This document shows positions 9,675 to 18,235 of a stretch of DNA of 64,000 nucleotides, one piece after another. The position numbers and the translations under genes were made by a program. The DNA is from RGZA01 sp041917755 (lineage in GTDB: Bacteria > Pseudomonadota > Alphaproteobacteria > UBA9219 > RGZA01), in the NCBI GenBank assembly GCA_041917755.1, contig JAYRWY010000006.1, positions 1 through 64,000 on the forward strand. Direction: 5' to 3'. The notes beneath the pieces are model-generated. The model was given only the letters and a program-made list of their open reading frames with translations, had not been told where the DNA came from and ran no database searches. The stretch's first letter is position 1. Each line of letters starts with the position of its first letter.

Positions 9675-9677
9675 AAT

Positions 9678-11624
9678 TTAAACCCTCCCCATCCAGATAA
9701 GGAAGGCAACAAGGCCAATCACCACTGCAAAGGCATAATGATAGATATAACCGGTCTGCAGCTTGCTAACCTGCGCAGCGGCAGTTTTGGAAAGCGCGGC
9801 AATGCCATCGGGGCCAAGGCCATCAATCACTTTGTTATCACCAAACTGGAAGAAGAAGCGGCCAAACACCTGCGCGCCCTTTACAAAGATGAAGTTATAA
9901 ATTTCATCGAAGTAGTATTTGTTGAAGACCAACTTGTAAATCGGGCCAAGCGCACGGGCGATTGCACCAGGAACGCCCTTCCATACGCCGTAGAACAAGA
10001 CAGCAAAAATGATACCACTGAAGGCAGCAGCCAGAGGCGCAAGCTTCACCCATTCCGGCACATGATGGATGTTTTCCATTGCATCGTGACCCTTTAATAC
10101 CAAGATGGCACCATTCCAGAAATGCTCCATCGCTTCTTTTTCAACAAAGCTGTCAAAGAACAAGATACCGGACACCAGCGCACCTGCCGCCAATACGAAT
10201 AAAGGCAGTAGCATAACAGGAGGGCTTTCATGCGCGTGATCAAGCACATGATGGTCGCCTTGGTGCTTGCCATGGAAGGTCATCATAATTAAACGCCATG
10301 AATAGAATGCGGTCATGAATGCGGCAGCAATACCCATCCAGTAAGCAAACTCCCCTACGCCGCTATGCGCAGCAAAGGCAGCTTCCAAAATCGCGTCTTT
10401 GGAATAGAACCCAGCAAATCCATAAAGCCCCGGCACACCGATACCTGCCAGTGCCAGAGAGCCAATCCACATCAACACATAGGTGGTTGGAATGACCTTC
10501 CAGATGCCGCCCATCTTGCGCATATCCTGTTCGCCCGACAATGCGTGGATAACAGAACCCGCGCCAAGAAACAGTAATGCCTTGAAGAATGCGTGGGTCA
10601 TTAAATGGAAAATGGAAACCGAATAAGCCGATACGCCAGCAGCAAAGAACATATAGCCAAGCTGCGACATGGTGGAATATGCAATCACCCGTTTGATATC
10701 GAACTGCGTAAGGCCGATGGTTGCCGCGACGATGGAAGTGAGCGCACCGATAATGGTAATCACCATCAGTGCCACTGGTGCATATTCAAATAATGGCGAC
10801 AAGCGCGCGGTCATGAACACACCGGCGGTGACCATGGTGGCCGCATGAATAAGGGCGGATACAGGCGTTGGGCCTTCCATCGCGTCAGGTAGCCATGTGT
10901 GCAGCAAGAGCTGTGCGGATTTACCCATTGCGCCAACAAACAGCAGCAAGCAGACCGTATCAAGCGCCGATAGGGTCATTCCCAAAAAGTGGATGTCCTT
11001 GCCGGCGAAGTTTTTGGCTTGCTCGAAAATCGGCGCAAATTCAACCGAACCGAACAGATAGAAACAGCCAAAGATACCCAGCGCAAAGCCGAAGTCTCCA
11101 ACGCGGTTGACCAGGAATGCTTTGATGGAGGCATTATTCGCGCTGTCTTTTTCAAACCAGAAATTGATCAGCAGGTAGGATGCAAGGCCCACACCTTCCC
11201 AGCCAAAGAACATCTGGATAAGGTTATCACCCGTCACCAACATCAACATGAAGAAGGTAAACAGGCTGAGATAGGTCATAAAACGTGGCTGGCATTTATC
11301 ATGGCTCATATAGCCAACCGAATAAATGTGCACGCAGGTGGATACGATAGACACCACGCCAACCATAATGGCGGTCAGGGTATCCCACATCACGCTCCAA
11401 TTGGCTTTGAGTTCACCGGATTGGATCCATGTGGCAAGCACATAGCTGCTGGTGTGGCCGTCAATGGCAACGTTCTTGAATTGCATGATCGCCACAACGG
11501 TCAACGCGAGCATGAAACCGCAAGTAATGACTTGAGACAAACGGTCACCCAATTTGCGGCCAAAGAAGCCGGTAATCAGCGCACCAAACAACGGAAAAAA
11601 CAGGGCAAGTACTTCGATTGGCAT
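9678..11624 (-). CDS. nuoL: NADH-quinone oxidoreductase subunit L
   Basis: Distal proton-pumping subunit of complex I, which carries the long lateral helix along the membrane arm. The 648 residues include FFGWEGVGLASYLLI, HTWLPDAMEGPTPVSALIHA and KRVIAYSTMSQLGYMFFA, all hallmark NuoL/ND5 segments with the proton-channel Lys and Glu residues. The C-terminal region of about 150 residues matches the lateral helix and final anchor helix of NuoL. It is 4 bases downstream of nuoK. Confidence 0.98.
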   Translation of the reverse strand: MPIEVLALFFPLFGALITGFFGRKLGDRLSQVITCGFMLALTVVAIMQFKNVAIDGHTSSYVLATWIQSGELKANWSVMWDTLTAIMVGVVSIVSTCVHIYSVGYMSHDKCQPRFMTYLSLFTFFMLMLVTGDNLIQMFFGWEGVGLASYLLINFWFEKDSANNASIKAFLVNRVGDFGFALGIFGCFYLFGSVEFAPIFEQAKNFAGKDIHFLGMTLSALDTVCLLLFVGAMGKSAQLLLHTWLPDAMEGPTPVSALIHAATMVTAGVFMTARLSPLFEYAPVALMVITIIGALTSIVAATIGLTQFDIKRVIAYSTMSQLGYMFFAAGVSAYSVSIFHLMTHAFFKALLFLGAGSVIHALSGEQDMRKMGGIWKVIPTTYVLMWIGSLALAGIGVPGLYGFAGFYSKDAILEAAFAAHSGVGEFAYWMGIAAAFMTAFYSWRLIMMTFHGKHQGDHHVLDHAHESPPVMLLPLFVLAAGALVSGILFFDSFVEKEAMEHFWNGAILVLKGHDAMENIHHVPEWVKLAPLAAAFSGIIFAVLFYGVWKGVPGAIARALGPIYKLVFNKYYFDEIYNFIFVKGAQVFGRFFFQFGDNKVIDGLGPDGIAALSKTAAAQVSKLQTGYIYHYAFAVVIGLVAFLIWMGRV

Positions 11625-11628
11625 AAGA

Positions 11629-11940
11629 TTAGCCCTTCATCATATTGATATCATCAACCGCGATGGTGTTACGGTTGCGGAAATAGACCACCAGAATGGC
11701 AAGACCAATCGCAGCTTCAGCGGCTGCAACGGTCAAAACAAACAAGGTGAAAATCTGGCCCGTCAAATCACCCAGCTGCGCGCCAAACGCAACAAAGTTG
11801 ATATTGACCGAGAGCAAAATCAGTTCAATCGACATCAAGATGACGATGATATTTTTGCGGTTAAGGAAAATGCCGAACACGCCAATCGTGAAGAGGATGG
11901 CCGCCACAGCCAAATAGTGATGAATGGTGATGGGCATCAT
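11629..11940 (-). CDS. nuoK: NADH-quinone oxidoreductase subunit K
   Basis: Small three-helix membrane subunit of complex I (ND4L homologue), 103 residues. The second helix holds the conserved Glu in IVILMSIELILLSVNINFV, and the third helix contains AAAEAAIGLAILVVYFR with the second conserved membrane Glu. Both are needed for proton translocation in the family. The ATG overlaps the nuoJ stop by 4 bases. Confidence 0.97.
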   Translation of the reverse strand: MMPITIHHYLAVAAILFTIGVFGIFLNRKNIIVILMSIELILLSVNINFVAFGAQLGDLTGQIFTLFVLTVAAAEAAIGLAILVVYFRNRNTIAVDDINMMKG

Positions 11941-12557
11941 ATGCCTGTTCCCTTCTGGACTTTACGGATTTCAAGCACATCACTGCGCTTACGGGTGATT
12001 TGGTTGCCAATGTTCTGGCGCAAAACGCCGCCACGATCACGAAGGGTGAGCACAATCGCGCCAATCATGGCCACCAGCAAAATCAGGCCGGCAATCTGGA
12101 AGGGGTAGACATAATCGGTGTACAAAATCTGGCCGATGGCCTGGGTGTTGGTTTTGGCTGCATTGGCCGCCGCAGGCGACAGGATTACGCCGCCTGCCGT
12201 TTGCAGGCTATGCCAGTTAATGGCTGTCATCACCAATTGCGATGCCAACACCGCACCTACTAACAAGCCAACCGGCAATGAATTCCAAACGCCTTTGCGC
12301 AATTGTTCAAAGTCGATATCCAGCATCATTACCACAAAGAGGAACAACACCGCCACTGCGCCGACATAGACAATGACCAGAATGAATGCCGCGAATTCCG
12401 CGCCGAGCAATAAGAACAATCCCGCCGCATTAAAGAATGCAAGAATAAGGAAAAGAACCGAATGCACCGGATTGCGCGAGGCAACCACCATTACCGCACT
12501 GAGAACCAGCACGGTTGCAAACATGTAAAACAGAATATCTGGGACAGCAGCAATCAT
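11937..12557 (-). CDS. nuoJ: NADH-quinone oxidoreductase subunit J
   Basis: Membrane subunit of complex I (ND6 homologue), 206 residues. Five hydrophobic helices are visible, including NPVHSVLFLILAFFNAAGLF and the conserved ILVIVYVGAVAVLFLFVVMM segment with the pi-bulge helix. A hydrophilic C-terminal tail (QITRKRSDVLEIRKVQKG) faces the cytoplasm. It begins 9 bases after nuoI and overlaps nuoK by 4 bases. Confidence 0.97.
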   Translation of the reverse strand: MIAAVPDILFYMFATVLVLSAVMVVASRNPVHSVLFLILAFFNAAGLFLLLGAEFAAFILVIVYVGAVAVLFLFVVMMLDIDFEQLRKGVWNSLPVGLLVGAVLASQLVMTAINWHSLQTAGGVILSPAAANAAKTNTQAIGQILYTDYVYPFQIAGLILLVAMIGAIVLTLRDRGGVLRQNIGNQITRKRSDVLEIRKVQKGTGI

Positions 12558-12566
12558 AGGATGGCC

Positions 12567-13052
12567 TTAGCGGTATGGGGCTTCTTTAGCGAGGTTAGCG
12601 GCAATTTCTGGCTCCCAGCGATCGCCGTTGGCCAGTAATTTTTCTTTGTTGTAGTACAATTCTTCACGCGTCAGGGTTGCATATTCAAAATTTGGCCCTT
12701 CCACAATGGCATCAACCGGGCATGCTTCCTGACACAACCCGCAATAGATGCACTTAATCATATCGATGTCATAGCGTGTGGTGCGGCGTGAACCATCTTC
12801 GCGTGGCTCAGCCTCAATCGTAATAGCTTGCGCAGGGCAAATTGCTTCGCACAGTTTGCAGGCGATGCAGCGTTCTTCACCGTTGGGATAACGGCGCAGT
12901 GCATGTTCACCGCGAAAGCGCGGGCCAATCGGGCCTTTTTCAAACGGGTAGTTAATGGTCACGCGGCGACGGAACATATAGGAGAAGGTCAAGGCCAATC
13001 CCTTGATGATGTCCCAGAGCAAAAAGCGTTTTACAGAGTTAAACATTGTCAT
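12567..13052 (-). CDS. nuoI: NADH-quinone oxidoreductase subunit I (two 4Fe-4S clusters)
   Basis: Peripheral-arm subunit carrying clusters N6a and N6b, which pass electrons towards NuoB. Two ferredoxin motifs are visible: CIACKLCEAICP and CIYCGLCQEACP. A longer open frame extends 21 codons upstream, into nuoH. I chose the ATG at 13052 (MTMFNSVKRF, 161 aa) because it lies one base after the nuoH stop and gives the usual alphaproteobacterial length. A second ATG at 13046 is possible. Confidence 0.96.
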   Translation of the reverse strand: MTMFNSVKRFLLWDIIKGLALTFSYMFRRRVTINYPFEKGPIGPRFRGEHALRRYPNGEERCIACKLCEAICPAQAITIEAEPREDGSRRTTRYDIDMIKCIYCGLCQEACPVDAIVEGPNFEYATLTREELYYNKEKLLANGDRWEPEIAANLAKEAPYR

Positions 13053-13053
13053 A

Positions 13054-14106
13054 CTAAACCCCAATCTTCGGGAAGGAATTGGTGGCGACCATATATCCGG
13101 CAACACCAACCACATAAAGCAGCGAGAACGGCAGGAACACCTTCCAGCCCAAACGCATCAATTGGTCATAGCGGTAACGCGGCAAGGTGGCGCGCACCCA
13201 CAAGAACATGAACAACATGAAGCAGATTTTCAGGGTGAACCACAAAATGCCCCATAATGGCGCAAGGAATTCAATCGGACATTGCCAGTTAAATGGTGCA
13301 AGCCAGCCCCCAAGGAAGAGGATAACCGTCATCGCGCTCATCAAAATCATGTTCGCGTATTCACCAAGGAAGAACAGCGCGAATGACATGGATGAGTATT
13401 CAACGTTGAAGCCGCCCACGAGTTCAGACTCCCCTTCCGGCAAATCGAACGGAGCGCGGTTGGTTTCGGCAAGGCCTGAAATGAAGAACACGATGAACAT
13501 CGGGAATAGCGGAATGGCGTACCACATATTGGTTTGACCACGCACGATATCAGACAGGTTTAATGAACCTGCCAGCAACAATACGTTAATGATCACCAAG
13601 CCAATGGATACTTCATAGGACACCATTTGCGCGGCCGAGCGCAAACCGCCAAGGAATGCGTATTTGGAGTTGGATGCCCAACCCGCCATGATGATGCCGT
13701 AGACGGCAAGCGATGACACGGCAAATAAATACAAAATGCCCACATTCACATCTGCCAATACCAGTTTATCGCTGAACGGAATAACCGCCCATGACACAAG
13801 GGAGAGGAAGAAGGTCAGCATTGGCGCGGCAATGAAGATGAACCGGTTCGCGCCAGTCGGGATGATGGTTTCCTTACCCATCAACTTAAGTGCGTCAGCA
13901 AAGGGTTGGAATAAACCAAACGGCCCAACCACATTGGGGCCCATGCGCAATTGCATCGCTGCCAATACTTTACGTTCGGCATAAATCAAGTACGCAACGC
14001 CGAGTAATACGGGAACCATGATGGCGAAGATACGTACAATCAGCCAAATGATTGCGCCGATGGGCGTCTGCACGAATGCGTTAAAGGCGGTTAGAAGCTC
14101 GCTCAT
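13054..14106 (-). CDS. nuoH: NADH-quinone oxidoreductase subunit H
   Basis: Membrane subunit at the quinone-binding junction of complex I (ND1 homologue), 350 residues and about eight helices. Hallmarks are AERKVLAAMQLRMGPNVVGPFG and the cytoplasmic loop ETNRAPFDLPEGESELVGGF, whose acidic residues line the quinone channel. The start overlaps the nuoG stop by 4 bases. Confidence 0.98.
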   Translation of the reverse strand: MSELLTAFNAFVQTPIGAIIWLIVRIFAIMVPVLLGVAYLIYAERKVLAAMQLRMGPNVVGPFGLFQPFADALKLMGKETIIPTGANRFIFIAAPMLTFFLSLVSWAVIPFSDKLVLADVNVGILYLFAVSSLAVYGIIMAGWASNSKYAFLGGLRSAAQMVSYEVSIGLVIINVLLLAGSLNLSDIVRGQTNMWYAIPLFPMFIVFFISGLAETNRAPFDLPEGESELVGGFNVEYSSMSFALFFLGEYANMILMSAMTVILFLGGWLAPFNWQCPIEFLAPLWGILWFTLKICFMLFMFLWVRATLPRYRYDQLMRLGWKVFLPFSLLYVVGVAGYMVATNSFPKIGV

Positions 14107-16160
14107 TCTGCAGCCTCCGCAACTGGGCTAAGGAATGCTTCAACGCACTGCGCCATGGTTGGCGATGCGCGGCTGATCACATCGGTTTGATAGAAATTGG
14201 TAATGCCGGATGAAAGCGGCGCTGCTTCCACCACACCGTCACGGGCAAAGTTGTTCCATGGCGCTGGTTCCACATGGTCAAGACGCGCGAATAATGCGTG
14301 CGCCTGTACCATTTTCTGGCGGATTTGCGACAAGGTATCGTATGGCAAGGCTTGACCCAATACTTCGGAAAGCGCGCGGATGATTTGCCAATCTTCCTTT
14401 GCTTGCCCCGGCGGGAATGTCGCACGGCGGGTCGATTGCAGGCGGCCTTCGGTATTCATATAAAGCGCGGTCTTTTCGGTATAGGCCGAACCCGGCAGAA
14501 TAACATCTGCACGGCTTGCGCCCTTATCACCATGGTGGCCTTGATAGACCACAAAGGTGTTGCCCAATTTGCTGGTATCGATTTCATCTGCGCCAAGCAA
14601 ATACAATAGGCCAATCTTGCCCTGCCCTGCGGCGGCAATGATTTCATTGGTGGATTTACCACCGGCAGCAGGCACAAAGCCCATATCAAGACCAGCCACA
14701 CGTGATGCAGCGGTTTGCAATACGTTAAAGCCGTTCCAGCCATCACGCACCATATTGAAAACTTCCGCAATCTTGCGGGCACGGTATTGGATGAAGGTGC
14801 CGTCTTTGCGGGCAAGTGCGGATGCACCCACAATCACCATCGGGTTCTTGGCGTTCTTTAAAATATCGCAGAATGCATGACGGCCTTGTAAAATTTCATC
14901 AAGCACTAAGGGGTTCGCGCCGAGATATTTAGCCGGATAAGTTAAATCGATTTGTTCGCCTACCACGCCAACCTTTAAACCACCACGCAGCCAACGTTTA
15001 CGAATGCGCGCGTTAATCAAGGACGCTTCAAGGCGCGGATTGGTGCCAATTAATAAAATGGCATCGGCTTTTTCAATACCGGAAATCGTGGTGTTGAAGG
15101 TGTAACCTGCGCGTTGCGATACATCATACTGCGCGCCATCTTGGCGGCAATCCATATTCGGGGATTTGAGTTGTTGGAGTAATTGCTTCAGCGCGAACAT
15201 GCTTTCGGCATCGGCCAAATCACCGGCAATGGCGGCGATGCCGTCACCTGGCATGTTTTTAATTTGACGTGCAATCGCCGCAAATGCCTCGCCCCAATTG
15301 GCAGGTTTTAATTTGCCATCTGTACCGCGCACATACGGTGTATCAAGGCGTTGACGTTTCAGCCCATCGCAGGCATAGCGGGTTTTATCGTTAATCCATT
15401 CTTCGTTCACATCTTCATGAAGGCGCGGCAAAATTCGCATCACTTCCTGTCCGCGTGTATCGATACGGATGTTGGAGCCCACGGCATCCAATACGTCGAT
15501 GCTTTCGGTTTTTGAAAGTTCCCATGGGCGGGCTTCGAACGCGTATGGTTTGTTGGTCAGCGCGCCAACGGGGCACACATCAACCAAGTTACCAGACAAT
15601 TCACTATTCACGGCCTTTTCAATATAGGTGCCGATTTCCAGATGTTCGCTGCGGCCAAACCCACCAAGGACAGGCGTTCCGGCGATTTCATCGGAGAAAC
15701 GAACGCAGCGCGTGCAGTGAATGCAGCGGGTCATCACGGTTTTAACAAGCGGGCCAAGTTCTTTATCTTTCACCGCGCGCTTGGCTTCGGTGTAGCGACC
15801 GCGGTCAAACCCATAGGCAACAGCTTGATCTTGCAAATCGCACTCCCCGCCTTGATCGCAAATCGGGCAATCAAGCGGATGGTTGATCAGCAGCATTTCC
15901 ATCACGTTTTTACGCGCACGCATCACGACGGGCGTATTGGTTTTTACCACCATGCCTTCACCGCATGGCAATGCGCAGCTGGCTTGGGGTTTTGGTGTTT
16001 TTTCAACTTCGACCAAGCACATGCGGCAATTCGCAGGCACGGAAAGCTTATCATGGTAGCAAAAACGCGGCACTTCGATGCCAAGTTGTTCGCAGGCCTG
16101 AAGCACGGAGGTGCCGGGGGCTACTTCAAGTTCAATGTCATTAATTTTGAGTTTGGGCAT
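14103..16160 (-). CDS. nuoG: NADH-quinone oxidoreductase subunit G
   Basis: Largest peripheral subunit, carrying one 2Fe-2S and two 4Fe-4S clusters. The N-terminal ferredoxin domain has CRMCLVEV and a following Cys pair. HPLDCPICDQGGECDLQ and TRCIHCTRCVRF are the ligands of N5 and N4. A molybdopterin-oxidoreductase-like domain without cofactor follows. The four-cysteine N7 motif of E. coli and Thermus NuoG is missing: only one Cys (YACDGL) is seen in the relevant segment. This agrees with the alphaproteobacterial / mitochondrial type. Length 685. It overlaps nuoH by 4 bases and lies 3 bases from nuoF. Confidence 0.97.
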   Translation of the reverse strand: MPKLKINDIELEVAPGTSVLQACEQLGIEVPRFCYHDKLSVPANCRMCLVEVEKTPKPQASCALPCGEGMVVKTNTPVVMRARKNVMEMLLINHPLDCPICDQGGECDLQDQAVAYGFDRGRYTEAKRAVKDKELGPLVKTVMTRCIHCTRCVRFSDEIAGTPVLGGFGRSEHLEIGTYIEKAVNSELSGNLVDVCPVGALTNKPYAFEARPWELSKTESIDVLDAVGSNIRIDTRGQEVMRILPRLHEDVNEEWINDKTRYACDGLKRQRLDTPYVRGTDGKLKPANWGEAFAAIARQIKNMPGDGIAAIAGDLADAESMFALKQLLQQLKSPNMDCRQDGAQYDVSQRAGYTFNTTISGIEKADAILLIGTNPRLEASLINARIRKRWLRGGLKVGVVGEQIDLTYPAKYLGANPLVLDEILQGRHAFCDILKNAKNPMVIVGASALARKDGTFIQYRARKIAEVFNMVRDGWNGFNVLQTAASRVAGLDMGFVPAAGGKSTNEIIAAAGQGKIGLLYLLGADEIDTSKLGNTFVVYQGHHGDKGASRADVILPGSAYTEKTALYMNTEGRLQSTRRATFPPGQAKEDWQIIRALSEVLGQALPYDTLSQIRQKMVQAHALFARLDHVEPAPWNNFARDGVVEAAPLSSGITNFYQTDVISRASPTMAQCVEAFLSPVAEAAE

Positions 16161-16163
16161 GAG

Positions 16164-17438
16164 TTATGCTGCCTGTTTTCTGTAATCAAGAATGCGTTGC
16201 TCCACCAGCGGGCGGAAATGACGGATGAGCCCTTGGATTGGCCAACCCGCAGCATCGCCGTGTGCGCAAATGGTGTGGCCTTCGATTTCCTTCGTGACAT
16301 CAATCAACATGTCGATTTCTTCGAGCTTGGCGTTGCCCTTCACCATGCGTTGCATGACGCGGTACATCCAACCCGTGCCTTCGCGGCATGGCGTGCATTG
16401 GCCGCAGCTTTCATGCATATAAAAGCGCGATAGACGCGCGATGGCATAAATAATGTCGGTTGACTTATCCATGACGATTAAACCCGCCGTACCCAAACCA
16501 GATTGCACAGCTTTCAAGCTGTCAAAATCCATCAGCACGGTTTCGCAGATTTCTTTTGGCAATAAGGGGGTGGATGAACCGCCGGGAATAACCGCCAGCA
16601 AATTATCCCAACCGCCGCGTACACCGCCGGCATACTTATCAATCAGCTCGCGCATGGGAATGCTCATGGCTTCTTCCACATTGCATGGCTGGTTCACGTG
16701 ACCTGAAATGCAATACACCTTGTTGCCGGAATTTTTTTCACGACCCATGGATGCAAACCATGCAGCACCGCGGCGCAGAATTTCAGGAACCACCGCAATG
16801 GTTTCTACATTGTTTACAGTGGTCGGCGATGCATACAAACCTGCATTGGCCGGGAATGGCGGCTTATTGCGTGGTTGGCCTTTTTTACCTTCAAGGCTTT
16901 CCAGCAATGCGCTTTCTTCACCACAGATATACGCCCCTGCCCCGCGATGCAGATAAATATCGATATCCCATCCGCTACCGCAGGCATTTTTACCAATCAG
17001 GCCAGCGGCGTAGGCTTCATCAATCGCGATTTGTAAATTCTTTGCTTCGTTTACAAATTCACCGCGAATGTAGATGTAGGATGCGTGGGCATTGATAGCA
17101 AATGCGCCGCATACGATGCCTTCGAGTAAACGATGCGGATCAAAACGGATGATGTCGCGGTCTTTGCATGTGCCGGGCTCAGATTCATCGGCATTGACCA
17201 CAAGGTAATGCGGACGATTGGATGGCTTTGGCATAAAGCTCCACTTCATACCCGTGGAGAAACCTGCGCCGCCACGACCACGCAGGCCAGAATTTTTGAC
17301 CTCATCAATAATTTTGGCTTGGCCAAGCGCCAGTAATTCCTTGGTGTTGGACCAAACACCACGCTTGCGCGCGCCTTCCAGCTTCCAGTCTTCAAAGCCG
17401 TAGAGGTTGGTAAAAACTTTGTCTTTTTCTGCGAGCAT
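16164..17438 (-). CDS. nuoF: NADH-quinone oxidoreductase subunit F (FMN and NADH binding)
   Basis: Entry point of electrons into complex I: binds NADH, FMN and cluster N3. Visible motifs are the NADH/FMN-binding glycine-rich GLRGRGGAGFSTGMKW, the FMN-contacting NADESEPGTCKDR, and the N3 ligands in ESCGQCTPCREGTGW plus a distal Cys in HTICAHGD. Length 424. The ATG follows the stop of the unknown 70-residue cistron after a single base. Confidence 0.98.
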   Translation of the reverse strand: MLAEKDKVFTNLYGFEDWKLEGARKRGVWSNTKELLALGQAKIIDEVKNSGLRGRGGAGFSTGMKWSFMPKPSNRPHYLVVNADESEPGTCKDRDIIRFDPHRLLEGIVCGAFAINAHASYIYIRGEFVNEAKNLQIAIDEAYAAGLIGKNACGSGWDIDIYLHRGAGAYICGEESALLESLEGKKGQPRNKPPFPANAGLYASPTTVNNVETIAVVPEILRRGAAWFASMGREKNSGNKVYCISGHVNQPCNVEEAMSIPMRELIDKYAGGVRGGWDNLLAVIPGGSSTPLLPKEICETVLMDFDSLKAVQSGLGTAGLIVMDKSTDIIYAIARLSRFYMHESCGQCTPCREGTGWMYRVMQRMVKGNAKLEEIDMLIDVTKEIEGHTICAHGDAAGWPIQGLIRHFRPLVEQRILDYRKQAA

Positions 17439-17439
17439 T

Positions 17440-17652
17440 CTATTTTTCCTGACTTACGACGTCTGATGTTTTAAATGCACGCTGAGTTCCTACATAAGAC
17501 TGGGTTGCAGTAGATGTCCCTGCATCCAAAATTTTGCCTATGAATTCATTAAACGGACACAATTCAATCACTTCAGCTTCGATATCTCGAACAAAACCTT
17601 CCAAATCGACCCTGACTTTAACTCTTCTGCCAACAATAAGTTCAATAGTCAT
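17440..17652 (-). CDS. Unrecognised 70-aa cistron between nuoE and nuoF
   Basis: I do not recognise this small protein. It starts MTIELIVGRRVKVRVDLEG and has an alternating hydrophobic/charged N-terminal half (about 1-32) that looks like beta-strands, one Cys (ELCPFNEFIG), and a Ser/Thr-rich C-terminal third. There is no membrane segment or signal peptide. The frame is open 28 codons further upstream inside nuoE, but I chose the ATG at 17652 because it lies one base after the nuoE stop. At the other end its TAG is one base before the nuoF ATG. This tight fit on both sides argues for a translated cistron rather than a chance frame. Codon use appears more A+T-rich than in nuoE and nuoF. Unidentified reading frames between nuo genes are known in other alphaproteobacteria (Rhodobacter, Paracoccus), but I cannot say whether this is one of them. 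Confidence 0.75.
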   Translation of the reverse strand: MTIELIVGRRVKVRVDLEGFVRDIEAEVIELCPFNEFIGKILDAGTSTATQSYVGTQRAFKTSDVVSQEK

Positions 17653-17653
17653 A

Positions 17654-18235
17654 TCAACCAGCCTTCTTTGGATGGCTGCCTTGGCGGCCGGTTTGCGAAC
17701 CAATGGTTGGCTTCTTTCCAGCGGCCAAGTCATCACACAATTTGGTGAAGTTTTCGGCGTTTAAATCTTCGTAGTAATCGTCATTTACCTGCACCATCGG
17801 CGCATTCACGCATGCGCCAAGGCATTCGACTTCCATCATGGTGAACATGCCATCGGCAGAAGTCTGGCCATCGGTGATGCCAAGTTTGTTTTTGCACACA
17901 TGCTTGATGTCATCGCTGCCACGCAGCCAGCATGGCGTGGTCGTGCACACCTGCAATAAATACTTACCCACCGGTGCGCGGTTGAACATGGTATAAAAGC
18001 TTGCCACTTCGTATACACGCACAGGCGGCATTTCGAGCATGTCAGCAACAACATCCATCGCTGCAACAGGCAGCCAGTTATCATGCTGGGCTTGCGCAAG
18101 TTGCAAGAGCGGGATAACCGCGCTTGCTTCACGGTTCTTGGGATATTTAGCAATGACCTTCTTTGCTTTTTCCAGATTTTCTGGCGTGAAGGCAAAGGTT
18201 TTAGGTTGCTTGATTTGTTGAAGCGGCGAACTCAT
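17654..18235 (-). CDS. nuoE: NADH-quinone oxidoreductase subunit E (2Fe-2S)
   Basis: Thioredoxin-fold subunit carrying 2Fe-2S cluster N1a beside NuoF. The four ligands are visible in CTTTPC and ECLGAC, within VCTTTPCWLRGSDDI and VECLGACVNAPM. Length 193, with a C-terminal basic tail (TGRQGSHPKKAG) beyond the fold. The ATG overlaps the nuoD stop by 4 bases. Confidence 0.97.
   Translation of the reverse strand: MSSPLQQIKQPKTFAFTPENLEKAKKVIAKYPKNREASAVIPLLQLAQAQHDNWLPVAAMDVVADMLEMPPVRVYEVASFYTMFNRAPVGKYLLQVCTTTPCWLRGSDDIKHVCKNKLGITDGQTSADGMFTMMEVECLGACVNAPMVQVNDDYYEDLNAENFTKLCDDLAAGKKPTIGSQTGRQGSHPKKAG

Noticed and set aside
10989..11648. 219-codon plus-strand frame opposite nuoL
   Set aside because: Shadow of nuoL; the product is an unstructured mix rich in His/Gln, as expected from the complement of a membrane-protein gene.
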